Assembly (NCBI GenBank): GCA_025766275.1
Contig: JAFKAC010000174.1
Location: 24,961 to 88,960 of the forward strand
DNA from: Lactarius indigo
Taxonomy: Eukaryota; Basidiomycota; Agaricomycetes; Russulales; Russulaceae
Length of the DNA: 64,000 nt
Direction of reading: 5' to 3'
Every line of letters begins with the position of its first letter. Positions within the stretch are counted from its first letter, which is position 1. The position numbers and the translations under genes are program-made. A model generated the notes under the pieces. The model did not search any database, was not told the DNA's origin, and saw nothing but the letters and a program-made list of their open reading frames with translations. Of the stretch, positions 33,468-45,300 are shown one piece after another.

Positions 33468-34245
33468 TTACAAAGCAGGCTTGAACGATTTGACAAATTC
33501 GAGGGAGAGTGTGGGACTGCAAATGCGGGCGCCTCAGTAACCCATTTGTTCGGGTCTTTGTGCGAACGGCGTACCTATCCGCAGGAGTCACGGGCAGCTT
33601 CTTGTCGACGAGTTTCCCACCCTTGGCAAAAATGAAGTGCCCACGCTTTGTCTTTCCAGTCTTCGGATCCTTCGCGCCGAGTGCTGCGACGAAGACACGA
33701 TCAGGATCGGACAGCAGTGGGTACGGGAATTCCTTCTGCACGCAAGAGGGGATAAGCACTCAGAAATATATTGTCGTAGTGCCTCGTACCTTGAGCTGCC
33801 ACTTTTTCTGATCCTCGGGTTTGTCATGACTGAGGCAATACACGGTGAAATTGTGCTCCGTGAAATCAGGATAGATATCACGAAACCCGCACGCCTGTGT
33901 CGTGCAACCCGCTTCGTATTCGTTAACAGGAAGCTCGACGAACCCGAGTGACAAAACACGTACGGGTGTCGGCCTTGGGAATCGAGAAAATGACGACGCC
34001 ATTTTCTTCGGTGAGTGTAGCTACATCGATATCTTCACCTTGTTCGTTCTTTAGAATGTATGATGGAAGAGTATCCCCAATGTCAATAGGTGCAAGTACT
34101 GGCGCCTCGGCAGGGGGGGGTTCCACGGCCTCCTGCTAGGATTAGATGAGAGGTAGTAATGGCTGTTAGCCTCGCGCACAATGTCAGGTTTGGCTGTGGT
34201 GGTTGCAGTTGCGGCGAGACGTGCGGAGCGCCTTGGTTCTGACAT
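33468..34245 (-). CDS. DOT5: PrxQ/BCP-type peroxiredoxin (Dot5-like)
   Basis: Thiol peroxidase reducing hydroperoxides. Five exons (34180-34245, 33964-34135, 33790-33911, 33575-33735, 33468-33516) give 189 aa. A basic N-terminus (MSEPRRSARLAATATT), plausible as a nuclear localisation signal as in yeast Dot5, precedes the fold. The catalytic block spans an intron and reads PKADTPGCTTQACGFRD with the peroxidatic and resolving Cys five residues apart, the PrxQ arrangement. YPLLSDPDRVFVAALGA and KRGHFIFAKGG follow, and it ends SFKPAL. The start at 34245 is the first ATG in frame. The intron before the active-site exon ends in GAAG. Confidence 0.93.
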
Positions 34246-34590
34246 TTTAACGGAATGTTGTAGGTTGAAGTCGACGGGGTTCGAGTAGAAGAGCACGTAA
34301 CTTTAATCGTTGCAATCGCAATCGTATCAACTGAGACGCCGTTACCGGACCGGTCAAAGCGGGGGAGCGAGGTCAGAAGGTCAGACGGCCACGGAAAAGT
34401 ACAAAGGCTAGTAAACATTGCACAATAGAACCCAGTAGAGCTGTAGATAGTACAACACAGCACAGATAGCAGCGGACAACATGATGCAACAGGGACGAGT
34501 TCCGTTCTAGGACGGGGTAAGGGTCCTACAATGTCATAAATATCTCGGTCCGTCGTAGCGTCGAGGTCCAGTGGTATTCAAGACAGATGA

Positions 34591-35316
34591 TCAAGCGGCC
34601 TGCGAGAAAGTGAATATGAGAAAGTGAAATGGCTTCTTCAGAAAGGCATGGCAATAATTACCTCTGCCGCTGTTGCTGCTGCTGCTTCAGCCTCGGGCTC
34701 TTCTGCAATCGTCGGCTCGGCTGGGGCCACGGGTTCATCCTTCTTCTCTGCCTCAGCCTGCATGAAAAAAAGTGAAACTTCGTCAGATAAATGGAGACGA
34801 TGGTTGGGTCAATTCCACAAACCTTTGATGCGGGCTTACGGCTCCCCGCGCGAGACGCCGGTTTCGCAGCGATCTTGGAAGCAGGCTTCGATCCAGCTTC
34901 TGGGGCGGCAATTTTAGATGCAGGTTTCTTGGTAGTTCCGGTGACTGCGGCCTTAGAGGCAGGCTTGGATGCTGCCTGAGAATCAGGTTTGGCCTACTAT
35001 GCGATTAGCTCGTGGTCGGATACGTGGCTAATACACTCACTTTCTTGGCGGGAGGTGGGGCGCCCTCCCCGTTCGCAGGGGGTGGTGTGTGGTCCGCATC
35101 CTTCTCAGCTGCAGTGCGTTTCTTACCACGGGTTGCAGATTTCGGTTTCTCTTTTTCGACAACCTCGCCCTCGTCCTCAGTTGTTTTGGGTTTCCTAGAA
35201 CGTGGCTTGGCTGGGGCCCTTTTCGATGGAGGCTCCGGCTTGGCTTGGTCCTTGATGCGGGACGAGCGACGAGGCTCGCCACTGTCGGCGGTAGCAGGAG
35301 CTCCTTTCCGGGCCAT
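34591..35316 (-). CDS. Small basic Lys/Pro/Ala-rich protein with KPAS repeats
   Basis: Four exons (35041-35316, 34823-34993, 34662-34757, 34591-34599) give 183 aa. The last exon holds only Ala-Ala-stop. The N-terminal part is highly charged (RRSSRIKDQ; KRAPAKPRSRKPK; RGKKRTAAEKD). The middle repeats a K-P-A-S-K/R unit (ASKPASKAA, KKPASKIA, GSKPASKIA, RKPASK) and the end is acidic and Ala-rich. The composition resembles linker-histone tails or AT-hook chromatin proteins, so nuclear chromatin association is a guess. No folded domain is recognised. Confidence 0.65.
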
Positions 35317-35779
35317 GCAAAAATCGGGCGGGGTGCAGCTAAGGGGTGGGGGTTTGGGGAGAGAGGCGAGATGGGCTTGTTTAACGCGAAACCTTGAATT
35401 GAATCAACGGACAACGACACATCACGTGACCATATGTCACGGGTTTCCCCTGAAGATAGCGAGCACGGTGCTGGTGCGAGTACAGTCCAGCTGCACCACG
35501 CTGGACAGTTGTTGACTGGAAGTCTGAAGTCATACTATTCAGGCCTAGTCAGGTCGTGTATGTGCTAACCAGTGCTAGTCGTTGACTGTGGGATGACCGT
35601 TGACTTTTCTCATCATGTGATCACAGATTGCTTGTGAGAAGTCATGGTCACCTGACTGGTACAACCAGATCTGCCGTGCGTTATACATACCCGTTGCTAA
35701 GACTGAGCACTAAGCAGACCCCGTCGGCCACCTACTCGAGCTATGATGCAAGGGTGCTTTTTTTTTTTTTGTCTCTGCG

Positions 35780-38178
35780 ATATCCCTCTTCTCCTCCTGA
35801 GAAAAAACCTCTTTCCAAGGATGTCGTCTCACAATCCCGGACATCTTCGAGCCATGGCTTGACCGCCGCTGTCAACTCCTCCCTCCGCCAGACCCATGGC
35901 TATAGTGAGTTTTCAATTGTCATCTCAGTAACCACCTCTCAACTTTTCCAAAGTGTTCTATGTCCCCTCATCCTCTTCCTCTACGAAAGTGCCGTCGTCA
36001 GTGCCATCATGGGCAACGTAGATGACGCGGTCAGCATCGTCACCGTCATTGTTCTTACTGGTTTGTGACCCTCACCTTTACCGGACGACTCGATTGAGCT
36101 CACCCCCCTCTGTCGGCTTCATACAGGTACAGGAACGACGTTCCGAAAAGTCGCTGGAGACCCTCAATAAGCTCGTCCCTCACCACTGCCACATCATCCG
36201 CGATGGTGAGCTAATACACCTCCTCGCGAATGAGGTCGTCCCTGGCTATCTCGTCACCTTCACCACCGGCGACCGCATCCCAGCGGACGTGCGCATACTC
36301 ACTGCTGTCGACCTCGAGATCGACGAGAGCAGTTTGGCGGGAGAGACCACAGCGCGCAAGAAGGGCGTTGTGCCGTGTCCTGAGAGCAAAGCGATGGCCG
36401 AGCGGACGTGCATAGCCACCTTGGTGCGGAACGGTACGTACTTCCGAGCTCCCTTTCACACGCAACTGATAATCTTTCCCAAGTTCGTGGCTCTGACATT
36501 GTCATCGCTACCGGTTCGCAGATAGAGTTTGGCGTGATATTTAGCATGATGCAGGACGTCGAGGAGTGATGCACCCCGCTACAGCGCAATATGGACGAAC
36601 TCGCAGAAAAGCTCTCGACTATTTCGTTGAGAATCATTGGGACCATTATCGGGGTCTTTCATCCCCGCCCATGGCTCGACATGTTCACGATTGGGGGTTC
36701 TCCGGTTGGTGGTTCTGGGATGGACCTATCTACTTCGATCGTAGTGTCGTTGGCTGTTGCGGCCATTCCACAAGACTTGTTCATCGTGGCAACGGCGACG
36801 TTTGCCCTCGGTGTGCTGCGCATGGCAAGACACAAAGCGATTGTCAAGAAGCTCCATTCCGTCGAGGCGCTCGGTTCCATTTCTGTAATTTGCTCTGACA
36901 AGACAGGTAATAACCCACGTCTCTCCATCCGAGCGTTGAGATTGACGGGCTTCAGGTACACTCACGCGAACGAGAAAACTGTCACGGAGTTGTACACGGT
37001 CGAGCTTGTGGGCATCGACCCCTCATCGCCTGCTCCTCCTGCTCGTGTCTCGCCCGCCCTGCGCGAGACCTTCGAATTTGGTACACTGTGCAACAACGTG
37101 AGTGCTACGCGCAAAGAAGACGGTGCCTTCGTCGGACAAGCAACAGATGTCGCCCAACTTAACGCCCTCTTCCTATTCAACCTCTCAAACCCACGTCAGG
37201 TATGGCCAATCTTCCAACTGTACCACGCCACAACCCGTGTCGACTCACCCCCCTATAGACTTTCACGTGCGTCTTTGAGTACCCGTTCAGCTCAGAATCG
37301 AGGAGCTTGGCCGTTTCTGGTACGCGTGGCGTGTCTGACTGGCGCCGCGCTGGACCGTATGAGCGCGACGCAGCTGTGCAAGCGCGTGGGCAACGTGACC
37401 GTGTTTGCGCGTACGATCCCGAAGTACAAGATGACGATCGTGGGGCGTTCCAGGCTCGCGGTGTTGCCGTGGCGATGACTGGCGATGGAGGTGAGTGCTT
37501 TTTATTTGTTTGTTTTATGGTCCTGATGCACGTGTTGGTGCTCCAGTTAACGACGCGCCGGCGCTGAAGATAGCGGATACTGAGGTGTCGATGGGCAAGA
37601 GCGGGATGGACATCGCGAAGGAAGCCGTGGATGTCATCATCGTGGACGACAACTTTAGCACCGTCTTGCCGGCCGCGGAAGAAGGAGAGCCAATCATCAG
37701 ACGTCGCATCCTCTCCCACGCCGCCTTTTCCCGTCCGTCATCGTCGTCGGTACGCTCTTCGTCTACTACTTTGCGCTGTCAGACGACCAGCACATGTCGC
37801 GGCGTGACCAGACGGTGGTGCGTGTGTTGCGCCTCTATCTCCTTCCGGGACAGATGTTGCTCACACAACTCCCGCAGACCTTCTCCTGCTTCGTTTTCCT
37901 AGACCTCATCTCGGCGATGCATAACCGTGGACTCAGCTGCGGCCTGGCGCAGAACCGGATGCTCGTCCTTACCGTGGCGGTCTCGTTCCTGTCGCAGCTC
38001 GGGCTCATACATACCCCTCACGCAGGCGATCTTCCAGTCCGAGACGCTGCTGTTCAACGACCTGCTCCTGCGCTTCGCGCTCGCGGGGTCGTCCGAGGCG
38101 CTGCATAAGGGCCGGCGGCGGTACGAGCGCGCGCTGAATCGGAGTGAGACGTACGCCGTGGCGACTGAGTTGGCATGA
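35780..38178 (+). pseudogene. PMR1: Pmr1/SPCA-type Ca2+-ATPase pseudogene
   Basis: Clear remains of a Golgi Ca2+/Mn2+ P-type ATPase: RSEKSLETLNKLVPHHCH, TTGDRIPADVRILTAVDLEI, FSMMQDVEE, the phosphorylation loop VICSDKTG, GTLCNNVSATRKEDGA, LCKRVGNVTVFARTIPKYKM, GDG|VNDAPALKIADTEVSMG and the C-terminal FLDLISAMHNRGLSCGLAQN. Lesions: in-frame TGA at 36567-36569; one-base deletion just after the DKTGTLT motif (near 36968); another one-base deletion after PKYKMTIV (near 37443); loss of most of the nucleotide-binding domain (after LAVSG) and of helices M5-M7 (after AAEEGEPI); another frameshift near 38009. Motifs are also changed: TGE(T/S) to AGE, and PEGLP to PQDLF. It cannot encode a working pump. 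Confidence 0.88.
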
Positions 38179-38638
38179 ATTAGGTAGTCGTGTGTGGTTG
38201 TGGTCGGATCTACTGCATTTTTTTTCATTGATTCTGATTACCCCGGTTGATTGGAAAGGGAAGAAAAAGGCATTAAATGTTGGTGCACACGAAACAAACT
38301 ATTTTATGTTATTTTGAGCTCACACAATACAGCATTAGAGCCAGGTTCTGGTTGCTCCGAGTCTCGTTCCTCACTGTCCTCGCTCTCCAGGGATCCCGAG
38401 TCGTCGCCCTCAACAGAAGTTCTCTCCACTACTGACCTTATCGCACTCTGTATCATGCTCACATCCCTCTAATTGAGAAGCGCGTCGCTGATGTGTGAAA
38501 CTGCGCCCTCTCTGATTTCTGTACCGACAAGCGTCCGAAGTGGGATTGGCAGTCGCAAGGATCCCGCGAAAGGAAACTTCAAGAAAAAACCCACTACATT
38601 CTTTGATATACAACAGGCGTCACCACAAACGCTACTAT

Positions 38639-39960
38639 TTACGGAGCACCGACGTCTGTATGTTGAATCCAGTCCATTACTTTGCCCCGGCCTGATTCCT
38701 GGGCCGCACGTTCCTCCATTCGTTTTTCCTTTCCTTTGGCAACTTCTTCTGGTGTGGTTCCACTGAGACTCATTAAAATCACAATTTAGGTCGTCCACGG
38801 CTTTCGCCATTGTGCTTCCCCTCGTGGATGTGTGACATCGCCGTGATGCGGGAAGGGGCTTGTCTGGGTCGGGAGTGTCGACACTGTTGTCACTTATTGT
38901 GCGGGGAGATAGGAATATCCGCGCAATGTCCTTTGTGGTAACTCACCGTCACGTCATGAACGTTACTACCTGCCTTCCCCATTGCTTGTAAGCAGCAACA
39001 CCGTACATGTAGTCGAGAGTAATGGCAGGGGGTAGTGAGTTTCCTGTGCCCTCAGGGTGGCTACTTGTGGCATTCTCGTTAGTTGTGCCCTGAAACAGTG
39101 CGTCTAGGTTTGACCCTATGGCAAAGGTAAAAGCAGGCACTGGCAGCGTGTTTGCCATGGCTTTTACAGCTGCAGCTATGGCCTGGCTATAATTCTCGGG
39201 CTCTTCCAATCGCTGAAGGGTAAAGTGGTCTGTGTGCGCTTGACCTGGGGTCGAACTCAGGTATGTCAGTGGGATCCAGTCCATAGTTCGGCGTCTGAAA
39301 ATGGTTGCATTTTAATGGGTGTTTAAAAGTGAGCTGCCAAACTTCATACCCTGAAAAAGGTGACATCTCCCTGAGCAAGCATCGAATGCACAGACTTGGC
39401 CAACAGTACCCCATTCTGAACATCATCAATCCCCGAAATTGAGGGAAGTGACCTACGGGGATAATAGGAAGAAAGATCTCCAACAACCCTTTGAACGTAC
39501 TGGAAAGAACCAGAGAACATCACCAAAGAATCACATAGACTGACTATGGAGAATACCTTATCACCTTTGCTCTAGGGAACCAGGTCCAGGTGTGCTGCAT
39601 CACAATACTCTCCGGGATGGCGTGTGACAATGCAGGCTGGTCCATCTCGTGTTATGATCTTATCTCTGAAGCTATTGGGGCAGTCTGTTAGGACAATAGA
39701 TGTGGCTTGATCATTTAAGCCCTGATAGCCTACGAAGATACAAATCCCTGGAGAAACGGGTGAGCAACGATCTCAGATACATAAAAAAAATTTACCCATA
39801 GGCTTATAGTATAAGTCCGTAATGCCATTCAACGAGGTGCTATCGTAACCAATTGCAGGGCCATCGTGCATTATAGAAAGACGACCACGAGTTCCACAAA
39901 CACTAAACATAACAAATCGGAGCCATTTGAAGGGGTGGATTGACAACCTTTGCACGTCAT
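38639..39960 (-). pseudogene. HNH-nuclease-domain protein pseudogene
   Basis: Decayed member of a basidiomycete-expanded HNH domain family. Recognisable order on the minus strand: FRDKIITRDGPACIVTRHPG, YCDAAHL, then the core that should continue VP-R-S-K-G-D, YVQRVVGDLSSYY, SISGIDDVQNGVLLAKSVHS, TPNYGLDPTDIPEFDP, FTLQRLEEPENYSQAI, PPAITLDYMYGVAAYKQWG, and a tail ending DWIQHTDVGAP. Lesions: a six-base duplication-like insertion and an in-frame TAG (39572-39574) inside the HNH core, a frameshift near 39245-39255 between EFDP and the next block, and an extra base near 38781-38787 in the tail. Because only a few lesions are present and the splice sites survive, decay looks recent. Confidence 0.85.
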
Positions 39961-41400
39961 TGTCAGGAATAAAGAGGAAGAACTACGCCGATTCATCAAC
40001 GTTCAGGTAGATATTAACCATTATAGTGGTGGTTGACGACCGTGCCAGTAATGGATCCCCTCGTCACCAAACTATCTGTCCCCTTTCGGGACTGCTACTG
40101 CGATCACATGATGAGAAAATTCACTGACTACCTGACCCCCGACTTCCAGTCAACAACTGTCCTACACTGAAATTTCAAAGCCTGACTCGATTGTGATATC
40201 GAAATCGGAAGATCGACTCAGGCCCAATGTTCTCTCAGCCCAAAGCCTTAGACGACTCGCGCCTCCGGCGCCCGGTGAAAGGAATTTACCAAGTTCACAA
40301 GATACAAATGTTCGGAGATTTACACCAACGACAACGACGAAACCCTTGTGGACATGCCAAAGCGCAGCATTTTGACATTATCTGAAACTCGGAGATAACC
40401 ACTCGACCTGGACAACCACGTCACTAATTCAGACAAAAGAGGACCCTCTGGGGAGTTCTCTCCTTGCACGACAGGGCGGGTCCGGCAACACAGCCATTTC
40501 GCGGAGGAATAGATTCTCTGCCCTTGGTTAGTACGAGTCACTGATTATATGGGTGGGGGCAGTGCAAAAGTAAGGCAGCGGAGAACAGCCTTCGATACGA
40601 ATATTCCCAAGGTGCTGTGATCTTCACTGTCAGAGAACATATTTTCAACCTTGATGTAGGAAACCTAAAGGTCTTTGAAGTAGCAACTTACAAGAAAACC
40701 CGTGGAAATGCGGTGTGCGGTATTGTATAGCAGAACATCGCTCCGTTCGTAATGCCACAGGCACGTGGCTTCCTGGGCGAAGCGCCGGTTTGCACAAAGT
40801 AAGGTCCAAACTCGCGGGCACAGCGTTTAGCCTTCGTTCACTGTCTGACCTTTAACGACTCATATCGGTACGTATCAATCAACGGCAACAGCTCGGATAC
40901 GAGCTTCAGACCTGTAGCGGTACCGATCGAGAGTCGACTCTCAAACGTATCTAATATCTATCTCCCATACAAGTACATCATGAAAACAGCCTCTCTGCGG
41001 AGTCATTTCATCAGTATCAAGTCGCGCGTAGTGCATTGACTAACTCCGTCCTAGTTGGTTCTCAGCGCTGTACAGCCTACAATAAGCGAGTAGCTCTGGT
41101 CTCCCGACCGCTGGTTTGCCTCGCCCGGTGTTATGTAGTTCATGGAGACTGATTCACCCTAAGATTGTTAACCATTTATGGAGTTGGCGGTCCATTCTGC
41201 TTGCCCCGTGTTACGACTTCATATGGAGCAACTCTGTCTGGTGTTTCCTACCCCGGTGCTAGGCAACATATTCCGCAACTTCCGGCTCCTGATGCGAAGA
41301 TGACTTGGAAATATTTGTGTTCGTGGGTTTCTGCCGATCCTCTCGTCACACACATAAATGCCATGGCCACGCGCGGTTTGCGATAACTATACTTTTTATC
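39961..41400. other. Intergenic region with a 14-bp palindrome
   Basis: About 1.4 kb with only short, unconvincing open frames. At about 40929-40942 there is a perfect 14-bp palindrome (GAGAGTCGACTCTC). The rest shows no recognised gene, RNA or repeat. The end of the region is the promoter of the glutathione transferase gene. Confidence 0.4.
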
Positions 41401-42215
41401 ATGCCGCCTCCTAACATTATTCTTTACGACGTCCCGTCTGCGACACCAGAAGCATGGGCCCCCAATATATGGCGAATACGGTATGCGTCTTTGCACAAAA
41501 TGTCCTCACATTGGATCTCACGTCGCCCTCACCAAGGTTTGTGCTCAACTACAAGCGTTTACCTTACCGCACGGTTTGGGTTGAATGTAACGACGTGGAA
41601 CGAACTTTGCGCTCCGTTGGTGCACCACCAACTTCTATAGGTCGAGATGGTCGACCTGTATACGCACTTCCCGCTATCTTAGTGCCTCAGCGACCGTCGG
41701 AGCCACCAATAGTTCTTTCCACGGCCAATGTTATTGTCGAATACCTCGAAATGGCTTTCCCAGCGAGACCAATATTCCCGGACGGATCGAAGGCGCTTCA
41801 GATGGTGTTTGTACACTATCTGAATGACGTCGTCTTGAAGCCCCTTCTTGCCATTATGATTCCTCTCAGCCACATGCGGCTCCCTGAACACGTACAAGCT
41901 CATTTTCGGGGGTCTACTACGTCGGGGATGCCGGGGTACCTTACACCAGGTCCGCAGCGCGAGCGGGCGTGGCTAGCGGTGAAGGAGAAGTTTGACTTCC
42001 TTGCCACGCTGCTCGACAAAAACAGCGGTGCCGACGGAGACGGGCTTGTGGCGATGGGCCGCGAGCTCTCGTACGCAGACTTTGCCATTTGTTCCGTGCT
42101 CCTTTGGATAGAGCGTGTATCACCTCATGATGGATGGACGAGGATGAGACAATGGAGCAACGGACGGTGGATACGACTTTGGGATCGGTGCAAAGATTAC
42201 ATGGATGTACTTTGA
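41401..42215 (+). CDS. Glutathione S-transferase-like protein
   Basis: Two exons (41401-41480 and 41537-42215) give 252 aa. The N-terminal thioredoxin-like domain starts MPPPNIILYDVPSATPEAWA and runs through FVLNYKRLPYRTVWVE, the cis-Pro segment YALPAILVP and STANVIVEYLEMAFP, the pattern of the fungal GST group acting on hydrophobic compounds. The C-terminal helical domain includes RERAWLAVKEKFDFLATLLD and ELSYADFAICSVLLWIERVS, ending CKDYMDVL. The likely role is glutathione-dependent detoxification in the cytosol. The exact class is uncertain. Confidence 0.85.
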
Positions 42216-42383
42216 TTGAAACCTACGATTTAGAACTTCCCTCTATTTATGTTATTTTTGTCTACATAGCAGATCTAGTGTAGAGTGTTTAAGATATTTG
42301 TAGTGTAGTGCAGAGTTGATTACAGTACTTTCCGTCATCACTGGACTTTTGACGGGGCGTCCCTTCGTTCGTACCTCTCCTAC

Positions 42384-45300
42384 ATGGCATCATCCACATC
42401 ATCCTATGCCCCTTCTTCCTCCGCAGTGACAATCCCAACCCCAGGGAAATCAATTCTCAAACGCCCTCAACATACTCAGCAGTCCTTTTTATCTCGCTTC
42501 TCGAAATTTCTCCCAACCCAATCTCAACCTCTAGTGACTGCTGGGGATGAGGCCAGAACCCTCCGAAGGGCGCACTTCATTCTGCCCGAGTTGGTCACTG
42601 TTTATCCAATATCCGCTGCAAACCCCCCTTCCACGCCAACACTTAAGGAAGAGAAGAGGTCCATTGAACAGAGAGAGGCGGAGCGCCGGCGGCGGGTTGT
42701 GCGAGGGAACTCCATAAGTCAAGGAGGTGACCCTGAGGAGTGGTGGAGCCTCGAAACGGTCGAGTCGTTCTACAAAGAGTGCTGCGCAAGCAGAGATGAC
42801 CCCCCATTACCAGAGATCTCCGCTGCGTTCAAGGTGCTTATCATCGTCTGTCAACCACGTTACGCGTCTGATTGTCACCTTCCAGAATGCTTCAAGGACG
42901 TCACCACGTACCGTCGACTTTTCTGGTGTTCAACTAAACCCTACTTCGGCTGCGATTCTTTCCGACGTGTTCGCGATCGAGTGGGGCCTGCGCAGAGTTA
43001 CCTTTAAAGAGTGTGGTTTGGATGACCGGGTTCGTCGGACATATTATTACACGTATGGTTTGCTACTGACAGGATACACAGATATTGAAACCGATCCTCC
43101 ATGCGCTTCTCATCCCAGCGTCCCTCACGTTCTTGTCTGTTGCTTCGAATCGACGTTTGAAAGCCCCGGCGTTCCGCCTGATTGGTGCTTTCATAGTCAA
43201 GGCGCGTACACCTAAATGTTAGGGATTTATCTTGTACTAATAATATCTTGCAGGCGAAAACCCTCCAGTTCCTCGACCTCTCTCAGAACTCATTGGACAA
43301 ACGCTCGATCGAGTACATCGCCAATGCGCTGCCTCGAGCCCCAGAACCTGGCCTTACTTCCCTCAAGTTAGATGACTGTTTCCTGAAACCGCAGGCGCTG
43401 GAGGCACTGGGTACGTCAATAGTGAGGCCCTCGCTCGCGCCTCTGCTAAATGGTGCGCAGCACATACGGTACGAACGTCATCACTGCGGAACATCTCTCT
43501 GCGACATAATCGCATCAACGCTGCCGGCGCTGTTGCAATCGCGTTGATGATACGCGACTACCCGGATGTCGTTTCAGGTGGTATCACGCCTACATCATCC
43601 GCGCCATCTACGCCGCCCATGTCGCCAGGTGCTGGTTTGCCGGCACCGTTGCCCTACACAGGCCAAGGGCTCCCCGCTGTACCGTCGCGACAGGGTAATG
43701 TGTTGCCCCCGCCACGGCACCCGACCCAAACACTACAGCCAACATACACACCATACATTCCCCGTTCGCGCCGCGCCCCTCCAGCGACTATAGGAGACCC
43801 GCTTTCAGCAACAGGACATCCAATCCCCTTGATCACGTCGTCAGCCCAGGGTGGTGTAACAGCGCGACACCCTATATCACCTTCAGCCGCACAAAGTACA
43901 TATCAAGACCATGGGCCAAGTGCCGCACTACTCGACAAGGTAAGGGCGCTCGATGCCCTGCCGCGACTTGGCGCGCTTAGGACCTTAGACCTTCGAGGAA
44001 ACGATATCCGAGTAAGCTTTTGAATCTACAATGCCTCGGACGCGCCTTTTGAAGTATTGCAGGGTGGAATCACTTACATCGCACAAGTGCTGAAGCGCAA
44101 TCGGACGCTGAAGTTGTTAAATCTTAGTGAGAATAAGCTTGAAGTAACTGGGCTTGTCGCTATAGCGGAAGCATTGGTCCGTCCTGCCACGTCATACGGG
44201 CTCCCGCACTTACCCAGTTACTCAGAAATACAACTCTTGTCTCGAGACGCTTGACCTCAGCAAGAACCCATGTTGTGGGCCAGGACTTGATGGGGTATGA
44301 ATGATTCGCCTGTCCCACGTCGGTTTACTAACGCCGAGGGTCATAGGTTCAGTCCTTACGTACAGCGTTTACCCTCAACACGGCGTTAAAGCGGTTATTC
44401 TTATCTTCAACGGGCCTTGCATCCGCAGGGGCCATTGCCTTGGCCGAGTTTCTCCCAGAATCGGTGTCATTGCTCCATCTCGACTTGACGATGAACACAC
44501 TGGACTTGGCTGGTGTGATGGCTCTTAGTTCTGGTTTGAAGGCGAATCACGTGATGCGCTGCCTGGACCTTAACATTCCATTCGACGACGAGGAAATGGC
44601 TCGGTACGTTTTCACTACTCTCGCGCAAAAGGCTACTACAATAGCACGTCCGCAGGATGTGCCGCGATATCCTGAACACGTGCATACGAAACACCGAGGA
44701 GGCAGAACGGAACGCGCACATATCCTCCGCAAACGGTAGTAGTGGCCGTGGACAGGGAAAAGGGGTTTGGGGGATGATCGAGGAGAGCAAGCTCGCTAAA
44801 ACGTTCCGTAAGGACGAAGACAAGAAGGTCGTGTCTCGCAGCCCTCGCGAACCCCCAGAATCTTTGCTTATCTCGGAAGGTGCACAGAACGAGGATGAGA
44901 CTGTAGCACAGGCCCGACAATGCAAAGAACAGCTTGAACAATTATTGGCCCACTCGACACCTGCATCGAGAGGGCATGAATCCGGCGCAAAGGCGGATCC
45001 TGAGCTTATTGAGCGGACAAAGGCGCTCTTACCTCTCCTTGCGGAGATCATTCGAGCCTCCCCAGATTCGACCCGCCTGGACGATCTCCTTTGCTTGAAC
45101 GATACGCTCACAACTCTTCTCTCCCGCGCCTCTCCAAAACCCCGCATCAGTCTTCAGGGCTTAGCTATAGATCTGAACGGGCTAGGAGTTTCACCGACTG
45201 GTAACGGGGATGGAATCCACGATAACCATGTCGCCACCATTCGCGGCGACACCGAGGAACTGACTGACGAGGATGTTCTATCTACGCCACGGTTAGATAA

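Noticed and set aside
36721..36775. Extra Gly/Ser-rich stretch in the ATPase between DMFTIG and VSLAV
   Set aside because: It is better explained as a short intron (GTTCTC...GTAG), which joins TIG to VSLAVAAIP in frame; not counted as a lesion.
40929..40942. Perfect 14-bp palindrome GAGAGTCGACTCTC as a regulatory site
   Set aside because: A single occurrence with no gene close by; a chance palindrome of this size is not surprising in 64 kb.
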